From Cutibacterium namnetense (GTDB lineage: Bacteria; Actinomycetota; Actinomycetes; Propionibacteriales; Propionibacteriaceae), in the NCBI RefSeq assembly GCF_001642025.1, contig NZ_LWHO01000010.1:49240-113239 (forward strand): a stretch of DNA of 64,000 nucleotides. Direction: 5' to 3'. Shown piece by piece: positions 30,366 to 39,392 of this stretch. Each line of letters opens with the position of its first letter. Within the stretch, counting starts at the first letter, position 1. The position numbers and the translations under genes are program-made. The notes beneath the pieces are model-generated. The model was given only the letters and a program-made list of their open reading frames with translations, was not told where the DNA came from and did no database searches.

Positions 30366-31331
30366 TCAGCTCAATCCCGTCCGCAATGTCGTCAAAAGAT
30401 GCTCAATGAACCCCTCAGCATCGACGTCGCACAACAGATCGACGTTGGGTTCCTTGCCCCAGCGCCCCAACTCGTCACCGACAGTTTGACCGCGAGTCAG
30501 CGTCCCGGCTAGTTCGACATCGACAGCCAACGGGCGCGTGCTGGCAAATCTCCCCGTCACAGCGTTGGCGACCACCAAGGGATCATGCAGATAGGCGCAC
30601 CACCCCAGGCCGTCAGCCTGGTGAAACTGGAAGTAGAACCGCAAAGCGTCACTCAGGACGGCTATGACCGGGTGATCCCCCAGATTTTCCACGGCGTGCA
30701 GATGCTCGTCGTCGAGACGAATGACCTCGGTAGCCTGCAGCGCCCCCAGCACAACTCGCCTCGACGCCTTCCCCCACGCCTCGAACACCTCATGGCCGGC
30801 TTCTGGGTCCACCGCGATGTTCCACTCACTCGTCGGCCCAGTGTTGCCACGATGATTGATCGCCCCGCCCATGACGTGCAGCCCCCGCAACAACCGCGGC
30901 AATTCCGGTTCCTCCCGCAGCGCCAGCGCGAGATTCGTCAATGGCCCGGTGACGATACCCACCAACTCTCCTGGGTACCGGTGCGCCAGATCAACCCACA
31001 GTTGTGCCCCACTACGCGAATCCGGGCGGCGCCCGCACTCCCCTAGCACAGCGTGCCCCAACCCGTGCGGCCCGTGGGTCTCCTCGGCGGTCTTGAAAGG
31101 CTCGGCGAGCGGAACGTCCGCCCCTCGGGCAACCGGCGCGTCCATCCCAAGAAGATCAGTCAGCCCAAGCGCGTTTCGCAGCACATCGTCTTGTCCCACG
31201 TTGCCGGCTGTCGTCACCACTCCGACGGTCTCAACGTCGTCACGACAGGCCAAGTAGGCCAGGGCGAAGGCGTCATCAATACCCGGATCACAGTCCAACA
31301 GAACGGGCAGGGAGCGCGTAGAAGTCGGCAT
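30366..31331 (-). CDS. Nucleoside hydrolase (inosine/uridine-preferring family)
   Basis: A 321-residue N-ribohydrolase that cleaves nucleosides to base and ribose. The calcium-binding family signature LLDCDPGIDDAFAL is at residues 10-23. VTGPLTNLALAL near residue 125, EWNIAVDPEA near residue 167, and the active-site segment YLHDPLVV near residue 245 complete the family pattern. Length is typical. It would provide salvage of purines or pyrimidines together with deoxyribose use by deoC elsewhere in the window. It lies 70 bp after the TetR gene of the next operon on the same strand and may be read through from it. Base preference is not visible. Confidence 0.92.
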   Translation of the reverse strand: MPTSTRSLPVLLDCDPGIDDAFALAYLACRDDVETVGVVTTAGNVGQDDVLRNALGLTDLLGMDAPVARGADVPLAEPFKTAEETHGPHGLGHAVLGECGRRPDSRSGAQLWVDLAHRYPGELVGIVTGPLTNLALALREEPELPRLLRGLHVMGGAINHRGNTGPTSEWNIAVDPEAGHEVFEAWGKASRRVVLGALQATEVIRLDDEHLHAVENLGDHPVIAVLSDALRFYFQFHQADGLGWCAYLHDPLVVANAVTGRFASTRPLAVDVELAGTLTRGQTVGDELGRWGKEPNVDLLCDVDAEGFIEHLLTTLRTGLS

Positions 31332-31400
31332 GTCGCCACACTAGGACTTCGACCGATGAAACGTCATCCTCCGATGAGCCCACCAGACTTGTGACGAGGT

Positions 31401-32039
31401 TTACGCCGACGTTCCGGGGAACAGACCGTGCTCCATCCCCGCGATGATGAACTCAATCTTGAGATCGAGATTCCCGCGCTCCCCCATGTTCTGCATTCCG
31501 AACAGTTCTGGCAGCTCACCGACGATCCCCGCGAACCTGTCCAACCCGGTGCGACCGTCCTCGTCGAGGGTTTGGTACGGCTGGATCGACATGTACGTCT
31601 CCAGGACCGTGTCCCCCGCGAAATCCATGGCGAAGGCTGCCCCGTCCTTACCCCCGGGGATACCAAGCCCGGCTAACCTTTCCACGATCGCCGTGATCCG
31701 CGGCAGAGCTACTCCGAACGCCTCGGGTCGGGTGACGATGACGGTGGCCGCCTCCGGATAGCGGGCACACATCTGCCACTGCCGATCCACGACGTCGCGC
31801 AGCACCTCCTGCCAGGTGCACAACTGGGGATCCGGTTCAATCTCGGCGGCTATCGCACTAATCGCGGCAAGCTGCAACTCCTGGCGAGAACTGAACTCCC
31901 GGTACAAGGCGGTGGCCTTCACGCCGAGACGCTCAGCAACCGCCCGAAGGGTGAAACTGCCAATTCCTTCAGCCAGGGCGGCGTCAATGACCTGACGTCG
32001 TGTGAACGCCGGCTTACGCCCCGGCCGTTTGCTGATCAC
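31401..32039 (-). CDS. TetR-family transcriptional regulator of the ECF/ABC operon
   Basis: A 212-residue TetR-type regulator. The helix-turn-helix is in residues about 10-45 (FTRRQVIDAALAEG, then LRAVAERLGVKATALYREF). The rest is the all-helical ligand domain. Its GTG start at 32039 overlaps the stop codon of the preceding ABC transporter gene by 4 nt (GTGA), so it is the last cistron of the six-gene operon. The longer frame upstream lies inside that ABC gene and was not used. It may regulate its own operon or respond to the transported compound. The ligand is unknown. Confidence 0.88.
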   Translation of the reverse strand: MISKRPGRKPAFTRRQVIDAALAEGIGSFTLRAVAERLGVKATALYREFSSRQELQLAAISAIAAEIEPDPQLCTWQEVLRDVVDRQWQMCARYPEAATVIVTRPEAFGVALPRITAIVERLAGLGIPGGKDGAAFAMDFAGDTVLETYMSIQPYQTLDEDGRTGLDRFAGIVGELPELFGMQNMGERGNLDLKIEFIIAGMEHGLFPGTSA

Positions 32040-33826
32040 CGCTGGCCCACAAGCGACCACCCCACAGCCCGTTCCCGGGCATGCCACAGATCGGCATACC
32101 GGCCGCTGCTGGCGATGAGATCGTCATGGGTTCCCACTTGGCAAACCCTACCAGTGCGATCGACGACGACTATCTGATCCGCCGAACGAATAGTGTCGAG
32201 CTTGTGGGCGATAACCACAATTGTCGAATTCTGTCGCAGTTGCGTCATAGCCGCCTCGACGTGGGCCTCATTGTCCGGGTCCAAGGCCGAAGTAGCTTCG
32301 TCGAAGAGCAAGATCGGGGCGCGTTTGAGCAAGGCCCGAGCCACTGACACCCGCTGACGTTCACCACCTGAAAGTCGACGACCGCCCTCTCCGACGCTGG
32401 CATCCCAACCGCCCGGAAGACGAGCAGCAATCTCATCGACACCGGCCAGGGCTCCGGCCTGACGCACTTGCTCGTCGGTGGCGTCCGGGCAACCGATGCG
32501 GATGTTCTCGGCCAAAGTGGAGTCGTAGAGGTAGACGTCCTGGAAAACCATGGCGAGCTGGCCCATGAGCTGCTCGGTGGTCTGATCGCGGACATCAGCC
32601 CCACCAACCCGCACCGTTCCAGAATCAACATCCCAGAACCTCGCAATAAGCCGGAACAGGGTGGTCTTGCCAGCGCCCGAGGGCCCGACGATGGCCGTCA
32701 GTCCACCTGCCGGAGCAGTGAACGAGATGTCATGGACGACAGGGCAAGCCTGATCGTAACCGAAAGAGACACCCTCGAAGCTCACCTCACCGGGAGCGGG
32801 AAGACCCGCCGGGACGTCTGGCTCAGCAAGCACGGTAGCCGAGAGGATCTCGTCAACCTCGGCGACCGGTTCACGGGCCATCTCAATGCCTAGGGTCGCG
32901 GCGCAGACGTCCTCCAACACCTTCGTGTAGCGCAACGAGACGCCAATGAAGGCCACCGCCACGACCGGGCTCAGCCGTCCTGATCCGCCCAGGTTCGCAG
33001 CGAGCACGATGAGGGTCACGGCAATGCCCTGAGCCGCCAGCCCAGAGACGAAATTCGCCAACACCTCTAGCCACAGATCCTTGCGGGCAGCACGCCCACT
33101 AGCCACCTGGGCATCGTGAAGAGGTTTGTAGCCGCTGGCGCGCCCAGCTGCCCGCAGTGCAGGCTGGGACTGGCAGAACTCGACGATTCGAGCCGCCAAT
33201 TCTTGCTCAGTGGGGTACGTCAACGCCTCACCGCGAAGCTTGAGGGCGCGCGAGGCGATCGTAAGAAGGTAGATGATCGGGATGGCAAGGAGCAGGGCCA
33301 ACCCCAACTCCCACGACCACACCCAGGCCAAGACCATCATGACGAGGGTAGTGGTCATACCTTTCACCAGCGGGGCGGTGAAATGCCCTAAGCACTCACC
33401 CAGCGTCATGAGTCCGCGCGTCAACAAGCGCGAGAGGCGGGCAGGAAAGCTCGACCGGAACCACCCCAATGGCAGGCTGGCAACGTGATCACCGATACGG
33501 GTGCTGAGGTGACTCAAGACGTCCATCCCGCAGAGATACCCAGTACTCGCCTGAAGGTACGACACCACAGCCCCGGCAACGGCCAGGGCAGCGAGCACCC
33601 ACACCCAGCCCCACCAAGTCAGGCCCAATGAGGACTGTCCCATCACGAAAGCGGTAAACGTCGGGATGACGGCAAATAAACCGACTCCCTCGATCACTCC
33701 TAGCGCACCGGCCCACGCCAAAGAACTGTGAAACCGCCGGGTGCCCTCGTCGGTCAATAATGGTTGGAATGCCCGTGCCAGGAGGATGTCCCCGGCCCAG
33801 GAAAGACGTGACGACGTGGTGCTCAT
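32036..33826 (-). CDS. ABC transporter half-molecule, exporter fold (second of pair)
   Basis: A 596-residue fusion of a six-helix membrane domain (residues about 30-320) and an ATPase domain. Walker A is GPSGAGKTTLF, the signature is LSGGERQRVS, Walker B is ILLFDEATSALD and the H-loop is VIAHKLDTI; all catalytic elements are intact. It pairs with the preceding half-transporter, overlapping it by 4 nt (ATGA). Exporter-fold pairs placed with metallophore genes, such as IrtAB and YbtPQ, act as importers. The DtxR-like box on this operon makes a similar iron-related role plausible here. Drug export is the alternative. Confidence 0.9.
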   Translation of the reverse strand: MSTTSSRLSWAGDILLARAFQPLLTDEGTRRFHSSLAWAGALGVIEGVGLFAVIPTFTAFVMGQSSLGLTWWGWVWVLAALAVAGAVVSYLQASTGYLCGMDVLSHLSTRIGDHVASLPLGWFRSSFPARLSRLLTRGLMTLGECLGHFTAPLVKGMTTTLVMMVLAWVWSWELGLALLLAIPIIYLLTIASRALKLRGEALTYPTEQELAARIVEFCQSQPALRAAGRASGYKPLHDAQVASGRAARKDLWLEVLANFVSGLAAQGIAVTLIVLAANLGGSGRLSPVVAVAFIGVSLRYTKVLEDVCAATLGIEMAREPVAEVDEILSATVLAEPDVPAGLPAPGEVSFEGVSFGYDQACPVVHDISFTAPAGGLTAIVGPSGAGKTTLFRLIARFWDVDSGTVRVGGADVRDQTTEQLMGQLAMVFQDVYLYDSTLAENIRIGCPDATDEQVRQAGALAGVDEIAARLPGGWDASVGEGGRRLSGGERQRVSVARALLKRAPILLFDEATSALDPDNEAHVEAAMTQLRQNSTIVVIAHKLDTIRSADQIVVVDRTGRVCQVGTHDDLIASSGRYADLWHARERAVGWSLVGQR

Positions 33827-35688
33827 CGGGTGGCCCCCGCCATGATTCGTCCCGCCGACAGCCGCACCCAGTAGGGCTGGTCGGCTAATTGCTCAGCGGT
33901 ACCGCAGGCTGTGATGGAGCCGTTCTCCATGACGCAAATGACATCAGCCCCAGTCACCGACTCAGCGTGATGACCGATGACCAGCACAGTTCGGCCTCGG
34001 GCCAAAGCGGCCAGGGCCTGCTGAATCTCAACCTCGCAGTCTGGATCGGTGGCCGCGGTCGCCTCGTCCAGGACGAGGATCGGAGCATCGGCCAGCACCG
34101 CGCGCGCAATGGACAGACGCTGCTTTTGTCCACCCGAGAAGTTGGTGTCCTCACCCAGCACGGTGTCGAAACCGGCAGGCAGGGCATCGATGTCGGCGAG
34201 GATCTGGGCCGTGCGGGCGGCGTCACGAATCTGCTTATCGGTGGCATCAGGACGAGCCAGGGCGATGACGTCACGGATGGATCGACGCTGCAGATACGGG
34301 TCCTGCAGCACGAAGGAGACGAGTCGGTAGAGGTCCGCCGGGGCGAGGTCCTTGAGGTCCACCCCACCGATGCGCACCGTACCGAGATCGGGATCGCGGA
34401 ATCGAGCCAGCATCGTCGCGAGGGTCGACTTGCCCGACCCGGACGGCCCCACCAGGGCCGTGACGGTACCCGGACGTAACGTCAAGCAGACGTGGTTGAG
34501 GGCCGGGACGTCACCGTCAGGAGTGTGATACGAGACGCTGACGTCGTCAAAGGTGACCGTCGTGTCCTCGGGAATCACAGAGCTGGCACTAGGTTGGTCG
34601 ATTTGTTCGATGGACAGGACCTCCTGCAGACGCAACGCTGCGCCACCGGCCTGCTGGTACATCCACGCCGTATTCCCCAGCACCTCGATGGTGCGGGGCA
34701 GCACTAGGGCGATAAGGGAGCAGGTGAGGACATCGGCGACGCCCACCCAGCCGGCCCTGGCCATGAGCAGACCGAAACCGAGATTGATCGCCATAAGCGC
34801 AGGCACCGAAATCACCGACTGCGACAGGGCAGACGCCTTGATGAGCGGGCCGCACCAGTCCCAGTAGAACCGGGCAAACTCCTGGCAAGCAGCAGTGAAG
34901 CGGCGGTGAGCCTTGCCTGTCTGGCCGAAGTTCTTGACGACGTGGACGCCCTCGGTCAACTCGATGGCGTTGGCCGAGATGTCGGCAAGCTTGTCGTCCA
35001 TCTCGGCAGTCTTAGCGGCCATCCCCCGCATCGACCACCACTGCAACAGGGCGTAGATCGGGAACGTCGCAAGGCAGAGCAAACCTAGCCGCCAGTCCAC
35101 CACGAAGGCGTAAACGAGCAGCACCAGGGGAATGCCGATCGCCGCGGTCTGATCCACCGGGGCGTGGGCGACAAGTGCATGCACCTGGACGGTGTCGTCT
35201 TGAATGGCTTTGCGGACCCGCCCGGTGGACGATGAGCTGAACCACGCCAGCGGTGCTCGGCAGAGGCGCCCGATGATGCGATCCTGCATGATGCTGCGCA
35301 GTTTGAGATCAGCGAAATGTGTGACGACAAGGGCTACCACGTAGAGCAGGGCCTGAGTGCAAAAGGCCACCACCAACAGGTTCGCGGTGTGTACGAGGGC
35401 ATCGTGGTCGACGTGGGCGCTCAGCAGGATGGTGCCGAGCTTCGTCAGGGCCAGATAGGGGGCCACAGCAACGACACAGGAGGCGACCACGATAGTCCGC
35501 GCCAGCAGGATCCGTCCCCGGATCGGTCGCATGAGCGATGAAAGGGCTCTGTCACCGGCACGATGCTTGGCCTGGTAGTCGTGGGGGCTCGCAGCGGATG
35601 CAGCGGCTTGGGCGGTCACGGGGGCTGGCATCACCGGCTGGGACGAGCCAACGGTGAGAGCAGGATCAGCTGGGGTGGCCCTGCTCAC
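33823..35688 (-). CDS. ABC transporter half-molecule, exporter fold (first of pair)
   Basis: A 621-residue half-transporter with a membrane domain from about residue 55 to 350 and a C-terminal ATPase. Walker A is GPSGSGKSTLATM, the signature FSGGQKQRLS, Walker B ILVLDEATAATD and the H-loop region VIGHHAESV. Residues 1-50 form a Pro/Ala-rich cytoplasmic extension. The GTG start at 35688 overlaps the stop of the S-component gene by 4 nt (GTGA); the frame continues upstream inside that gene but was not used. With the next gene it should form a heterodimer. See the operon finding for its likely iron-related function. Confidence 0.9.
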   Translation of the reverse strand: MSRATPADPALTVGSSQPVMPAPVTAQAAASAASPHDYQAKHRAGDRALSSLMRPIRGRILLARTIVVASCVVAVAPYLALTKLGTILLSAHVDHDALVHTANLLVVAFCTQALLYVVALVVTHFADLKLRSIMQDRIIGRLCRAPLAWFSSSSTGRVRKAIQDDTVQVHALVAHAPVDQTAAIGIPLVLLVYAFVVDWRLGLLCLATFPIYALLQWWSMRGMAAKTAEMDDKLADISANAIELTEGVHVVKNFGQTGKAHRRFTAACQEFARFYWDWCGPLIKASALSQSVISVPALMAINLGFGLLMARAGWVGVADVLTCSLIALVLPRTIEVLGNTAWMYQQAGGAALRLQEVLSIEQIDQPSASSVIPEDTTVTFDDVSVSYHTPDGDVPALNHVCLTLRPGTVTALVGPSGSGKSTLATMLARFRDPDLGTVRIGGVDLKDLAPADLYRLVSFVLQDPYLQRRSIRDVIALARPDATDKQIRDAARTAQILADIDALPAGFDTVLGEDTNFSGGQKQRLSIARAVLADAPILVLDEATAATDPDCEVEIQQALAALARGRTVLVIGHHAESVTGADVICVMENGSITACGTAEQLADQPYWVRLSAGRIMAGATR

Positions 35689-36278
35689 TTCGTCAGTCCC
35701 GCCCGCTGGAAGTGCTTGCGCCCCATCTTGATGCCCAGCCAGCCGCCAAGGAGCCCAACCAGAAACACCACGACGGACCATCCGGCGATCAGGCCCGGGG
35801 TGAACAGTGCTCGCATCTTATTGGAGTAATCGGCACCCATTTGCTTGGTGATCATGTCGTAGTACTCATCGGCGTTCACAACGATCGGTATCAGTGGCAC
35901 GATCATCCAGAGAATGAAGACCGCGTAGCCGAGGGATGCCCGGCGCGGGTCCAGGCGAACATTGCGCCCGGCATTAGTGGCGATGAGGTCAGCAATGAAA
36001 CCAAGCACGAGTCCGGCAGGGATCATCCAGATGGTGTGGCTGGGCGTCATGCCAAGCCCGACAAGCAGCCCAGTGATCGTCAAGGTGCCCATCTTCGGAA
36101 CACGAGTCATTGACAAGATCAAGACAACGCCACCCAGCAATATACCGAGGATCCAACCGACGAACATAAACGCAGGGCCGGCGAAACCGATCATCCCGCA
36201 GGCGTAGAAAGCGACAAAGAAAATCACCGCGAAGATGGCGACAGTCACCAGATCGCGTGTGGTTAGGCGTGAGTTCAT
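35685..36278 (-). CDS. ECF transporter S component (MptD/Trep_Strep-like)
   Basis: A 197-residue membrane protein with about six predicted helices and short loops. It begins MNSRLTTRDLVTVAIFAVIFFVAF, and the family-like segment GxxxGxxADLIA occurs in the middle. It resembles the MptD / Trep_Strep family of ECF substrate-binding subunits, which give the transporter its specificity. ATG 36278 overlaps the stop of the fused ATPase gene by 4 nt (ATGA). With EcfT and the double ATPase it forms a complete ECF importer. The ligand cannot be told from sequence; the iron-type operator suggests heme, a siderophore or a metal complex. Confidence 0.82.
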   Translation of the reverse strand: MNSRLTTRDLVTVAIFAVIFFVAFYACGMIGFAGPAFMFVGWILGILLGGVVLILSMTRVPKMGTLTITGLLVGLGMTPSHTIWMIPAGLVLGFIADLIATNAGRNVRLDPRRASLGYAVFILWMIVPLIPIVVNADEYYDMITKQMGADYSNKMRALFTPGLIAGWSVVVFLVGLLGGWLGIKMGRKHFQRAGLTK

Positions 36279-37807
36279 GATTTCCCTTTCAAGGTGGCGA
36301 TATTGACCAGATAGTCCCCACACCGGGCCATGAGCTCCGGGTCGTGAGTGATGACGATGACAACTTTCCCGGCGGTGGCGAGTCCTGCGACGAGATCAGC
36401 GATGGAGGCGAGATGCCGGCGGTCGACGCCCGAGGTGGGTTCATCGAAGATGACGATCTCCTTGTCCTGCGCGATGGTGGCCGCGACGACGAGTCGCTGG
36501 GCCTGCCCGCCTGACAAGGACAAAGGGTGACGATCACGTTCGTCGGCCAGGTCGAGACGTTCCAGAAGTCCTGATGTGTCAGCGGCATCTCGATGCGGAG
36601 TATCAAGGCCGAGCGTGATCTCACGCTCCACCGATTCGCTAAAAAGCTGACGACGAACGTCCTGCATCACCATCCCGCAACATTTCTGACGCCTGCCGGG
36701 GGTCCAGGGCACTCCCATGCCGATGCGAGCTTCGGGAGGGGATTTTTCGAGCCCGCACACGATTCGAGCCAACGTCGACTTCCCCGCACCGTTCGGGCCG
36801 GTCAGAATCGTCACCGCACCAGCAGGCAGGAACAGGGAATCGATGTCGAGAATCGTCGAGCCGGGACGGTAGGAGAAAGTGAGGTGCTCGATGGTCAGCC
36901 CTGCCGGGATTTTCGTGCCGCCGGCTGCGGTGGAATCGGAGCGCATGAGCTTGCCTCGAATCACCGGAGCAAAAGGTGCTGGGGCCTGCGGTGGCGTGGG
37001 CAGGTCAACTGGGTGCACGTCGAGACTGCGCAGACCCCGCTCCAGCAACTCCTCCTCCGTCAAGACAAACAAGTCGCTACGACTCATCCGCTCAACAATC
37101 TGTCCACCGGAGACACGATGAACGTCGTCAACAAGTCCGCGGAACAGGTGCAAGCGGTGCTCAGCGATCACGAGGGTTTTGTTGGCGGCCTTGAGCTCGC
37201 CAACGAGGGTGCGAAAATCGTCGATTCCCTCGGCTGAGAGGTTCGAGGTCGGTTCATCGAAAAGTAGCAGGTCAACATCAGCCACCAATGCACAGGCGCA
37301 GGCGACCCGTTGCAGTTCCCCGCCTGAAAGAGTGTCGAGGTGGCGGTCGAGCAGGTGGGAGATACCGGTTTGGGCGACCGCACGGCAGACGGCTTGGCGG
37401 ATCTCATCGGGATCGACCCCGTAGTTCTCCAGTCCGAAAGCCAGCTCGGTGCGCACGTTGGAGGTAAAGAACTGAGTGCGGGGGTTTTGGAAGATCATCG
37501 CGCAGGTGCGGCCGACATCATGCAGTTCGACACCGGCCAGGTCGGTGCCCTGGACCATGACTTGGCCTCGCAGCGTTCCCCCGAAGAACTTGGGGACGAG
37601 TCCATTCATTGTCCTCAGCAGGGTGGACTTCCCTGATCCCGACGCCCCTACCAGCAGGGTGAGCGTGCCCGGCCGGATCGTCATCGTGATGTCACGGAGT
37701 TGCTCGACGACCTCCCGCACGGGAGACGGGCCGTCGGCGAACGGCGAGGAGTCGGGGTCGAATGACGGGTAGCCGTAGCTGATGCTGTCGAGGCTGACGA
37801 TGCTCAC
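36275..37807 (-). CDS. Fused ECF transporter ATPase (EcfA-EcfA' in one chain)
   Basis: A 510-residue protein with two complete ABC ATPase domains. Domain 1 has Walker A GASGSGKSTLL, a Q-loop IFQNPRTQFF, signature LSGGELQRV and Walker B LLLFDEPTSNL. Domain 2, from about residue 300, has GPNGAGKSTLA, LSGGQAQRL, IVIFDEPTSGVD and ITHDPEL. Two separate EcfA subunits are the rule in Firmicutes; a fusion is common in actinobacteria. The GTG start at 37807 overlaps the EcfT stop by 4 nt (GTGA). It powers the ECF importer encoded by its neighbours. Confidence 0.93.
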   Translation of the reverse strand: MSIVSLDSISYGYPSFDPDSSPFADGPSPVREVVEQLRDITMTIRPGTLTLLVGASGSGKSTLLRTMNGLVPKFFGGTLRGQVMVQGTDLAGVELHDVGRTCAMIFQNPRTQFFTSNVRTELAFGLENYGVDPDEIRQAVCRAVAQTGISHLLDRHLDTLSGGELQRVACACALVADVDLLLFDEPTSNLSAEGIDDFRTLVGELKAANKTLVIAEHRLHLFRGLVDDVHRVSGGQIVERMSRSDLFVLTEEELLERGLRSLDVHPVDLPTPPQAPAPFAPVIRGKLMRSDSTAAGGTKIPAGLTIEHLTFSYRPGSTILDIDSLFLPAGAVTILTGPNGAGKSTLARIVCGLEKSPPEARIGMGVPWTPGRRQKCCGMVMQDVRRQLFSESVEREITLGLDTPHRDAADTSGLLERLDLADERDRHPLSLSGGQAQRLVVAATIAQDKEIVIFDEPTSGVDRRHLASIADLVAGLATAGKVVIVITHDPELMARCGDYLVNIATLKGKS

Positions 37808-38622
37808 GCGATCACCTCGCTGGCACGCCACACAACCAGAGCGGCCAAAATCGTCAGCACGAGGGCGTCGCCGACACGAAAACGACTCGGCTGGGTGGTT
37901 GATCGGGATTTTTGTGCACCGAGCCCCTTAATGATGGCGGCTGCGGAAAGTTCATCGGCAATGCGGGCGGCCGAGGCCAGGAAAGGGATGACGACGTACT
38001 CGGCGGTGCGCATCGGGTGACGCACAGCCGACCGCGCCCCAGGGTTGAGGCCACGCAGGGTCATGGCTTGGACGATCGCTCGCAATTCACGTACCGCCAT
38101 CGGGAAGAACCGCACTACTACCATGACGGGCACGTAGACGACCTGCGGAGCATGCATCCGGGTGAGGACCGCGCCGACCTGAGTGACATCGAGGACCTTG
38201 ATCGCTGCCACCGCCGCGCCGAAAACCCCGGCGAAGCGGAACATCCAGAAGGCGATAAAGACCAGGAACGCCGATACCGTTGAGCGCCACAGCATTGGGA
38301 GCAGGAAGCAGCAGAAAATCCACACCAGGACGAAGATCGTCCAGTTGAGCCAGGTCCGCGGTCGGGTGGTTAGGACCAGGAATACTCCAACGACCCCAAG
38401 GCTGGCCATCACGAGGGCTGTCGATCCTGCCCCCATGAGCAGGATGTTGAGAACGATGACGTAGAGGGCGAGGGTGCGTGGATCCACTGTGCCGAACAGC
38501 TGTCGAGAGTGGCGAGTGCGGACTGCCGGAGTGACGCCGAAACCTGCCCCGGCAACCGGGCAGCCATTGGGAAGGCGGTGAGCTCCTCCAGGCAACGCCA
38601 GGGTCACCTCGTCATGCTTCAT
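37804..38622 (-). CDS. ECF transporter transmembrane coupling component (EcfT/CbiQ)
   Basis: A 272-residue membrane protein of the CbiQ/EcfT family, the scaffold joining the S component to the ATPases. About five predicted helices fill residues 45-155. The two short coupling motifs near MTLRGLNPG and IIKGLGAQ correspond to the ATPase-contacting ARG-type motifs. It is the first gene of the operon. No ribosome site precedes ATG 38622; a TAGGGT hexamer ends 6 nt before it, so the mRNA may be leaderless. A DtxR/IdeR-like box overlaps this promoter and abuts the start codon. Confidence 0.9.
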   Translation of the reverse strand: MKHDEVTLALPGGAHRLPNGCPVAGAGFGVTPAVRTRHSRQLFGTVDPRTLALYVIVLNILLMGAGSTALVMASLGVVGVFLVLTTRPRTWLNWTIFVLVWIFCCFLLPMLWRSTVSAFLVFIAFWMFRFAGVFGAAVAAIKVLDVTQVGAVLTRMHAPQVVYVPVMVVVRFFPMAVRELRAIVQAMTLRGLNPGARSAVRHPMRTAEYVVIPFLASAARIADELSAAAIIKGLGAQKSRSTTQPSRFRVGDALVLTILAALVVWRASEVIA

Positions 38623-38640
38623 AAGGTAACCCTATCCCAT
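38622..38640. promoter_or_regulatory. DtxR/IdeR-like iron box at the ECF/ABC operon promoter
   Basis: Read on the plus strand the 19-bp site is TAAGGTAACCCTATCCCAT. By hand alignment it matches 14 of 19 positions of the DtxR/IdeR consensus TWAGGTTAGSCTAACCTWA. It covers the predicted minus-strand -10 (TAGGGT, 38634-38629), with TTAACA at 38656-38651 as -35 (16-bp spacer). Binding of an iron-loaded repressor would block initiation. Confidence 0.6.
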
Positions 38641-38776
38641 AAATGATTGCTGTTAACAAATACCTCCTCTCCCGCCTTGGCCCGGAGTTGGCATAGCAGC
38701 GCCGTATAAGCCCCCTGCCACCACGTGAGGCACGATGGAAGGGCCGACGACCAGTTACCGAAGAACAGGTGTGAGC

Positions 38777-39190
38777 ATGACTAACTTGGAGAAGACCCCA
38801 TCTCGCGGCGAGAAGATTCTCGCCGCTGTGGTCGCCTTCGCCCTCTGGATGGCCGTGGTATTCGCGATTGTGGCGATTTTCGTCGGCTGGCGGTGGTCGC
38901 TGCGGTTGTTCGTCGGGGTGCTCCTCGTCGGCATCCCCGGAGAAGTCATTATTGAACTTGTCGGTCGAGGACAGCTGCCGAGCGGCGCATCCAGAGCCCG
39001 AGGCTCCCGCGGCTCGCGATTACTCCTCTCGGCACTCATCCTTATCGCCTGGGCGTTCATCGTTCTCGCGGCGACTGCCCTCATCCAGCCGTGGTACGGC
39101 GCTACTGGTGACATGGCCTGGGTGATGGTCGTGGGGATTGCGGCGATCCTCATGCAGGAGGGCATCGACACCCGAAAGAAAAAGTCCTAG
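38777..39190 (+). CDS. Four-helix membrane protein, unknown function
   Basis: A 137-residue integral membrane protein with four predicted helices at about residues 15-37, 42-62, 82-105 and 112-130, and a basic C terminus (TRKKKS). The loop between helices 2 and 3 is rich in Arg, Ser and Gly. I do not recognise a family. A GTG at 38771 in the same frame is an alternative start; neither has a strong ribosome site. It is divergent from the ECF operon across about 150 bp and followed 200 bp downstream by the EcsC-family gene. Confidence 0.7.
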   Translation: MTNLEKTPSRGEKILAAVVAFALWMAVVFAIVAIFVGWRWSLRLFVGVLLVGIPGEVIIELVGRGQLPSGASRARGSRGSRLLLSALILIAWAFIVLAATALIQPWYGATGDMAWVMVVGIAAILMQEGIDTRKKKS

Positions 39191-39392
39191 TCTTGCGAGA
39201 ATCATTCCTGGCGAGAGGATTTGCCGGCTCCCCGCATGTGAGGTGCTGGCGAGCAGAACGTACGGGTTCGATCTCGCCATCGCCAATCGGTCGACGCGAG
39301 GTATGCCTCCACGCCATCCCATGGCGAACATCCACCGATCCGCTCCCCAACCGCGGCTACCCTGGAACACAGTTCATCGAGAGGAGACCCGC

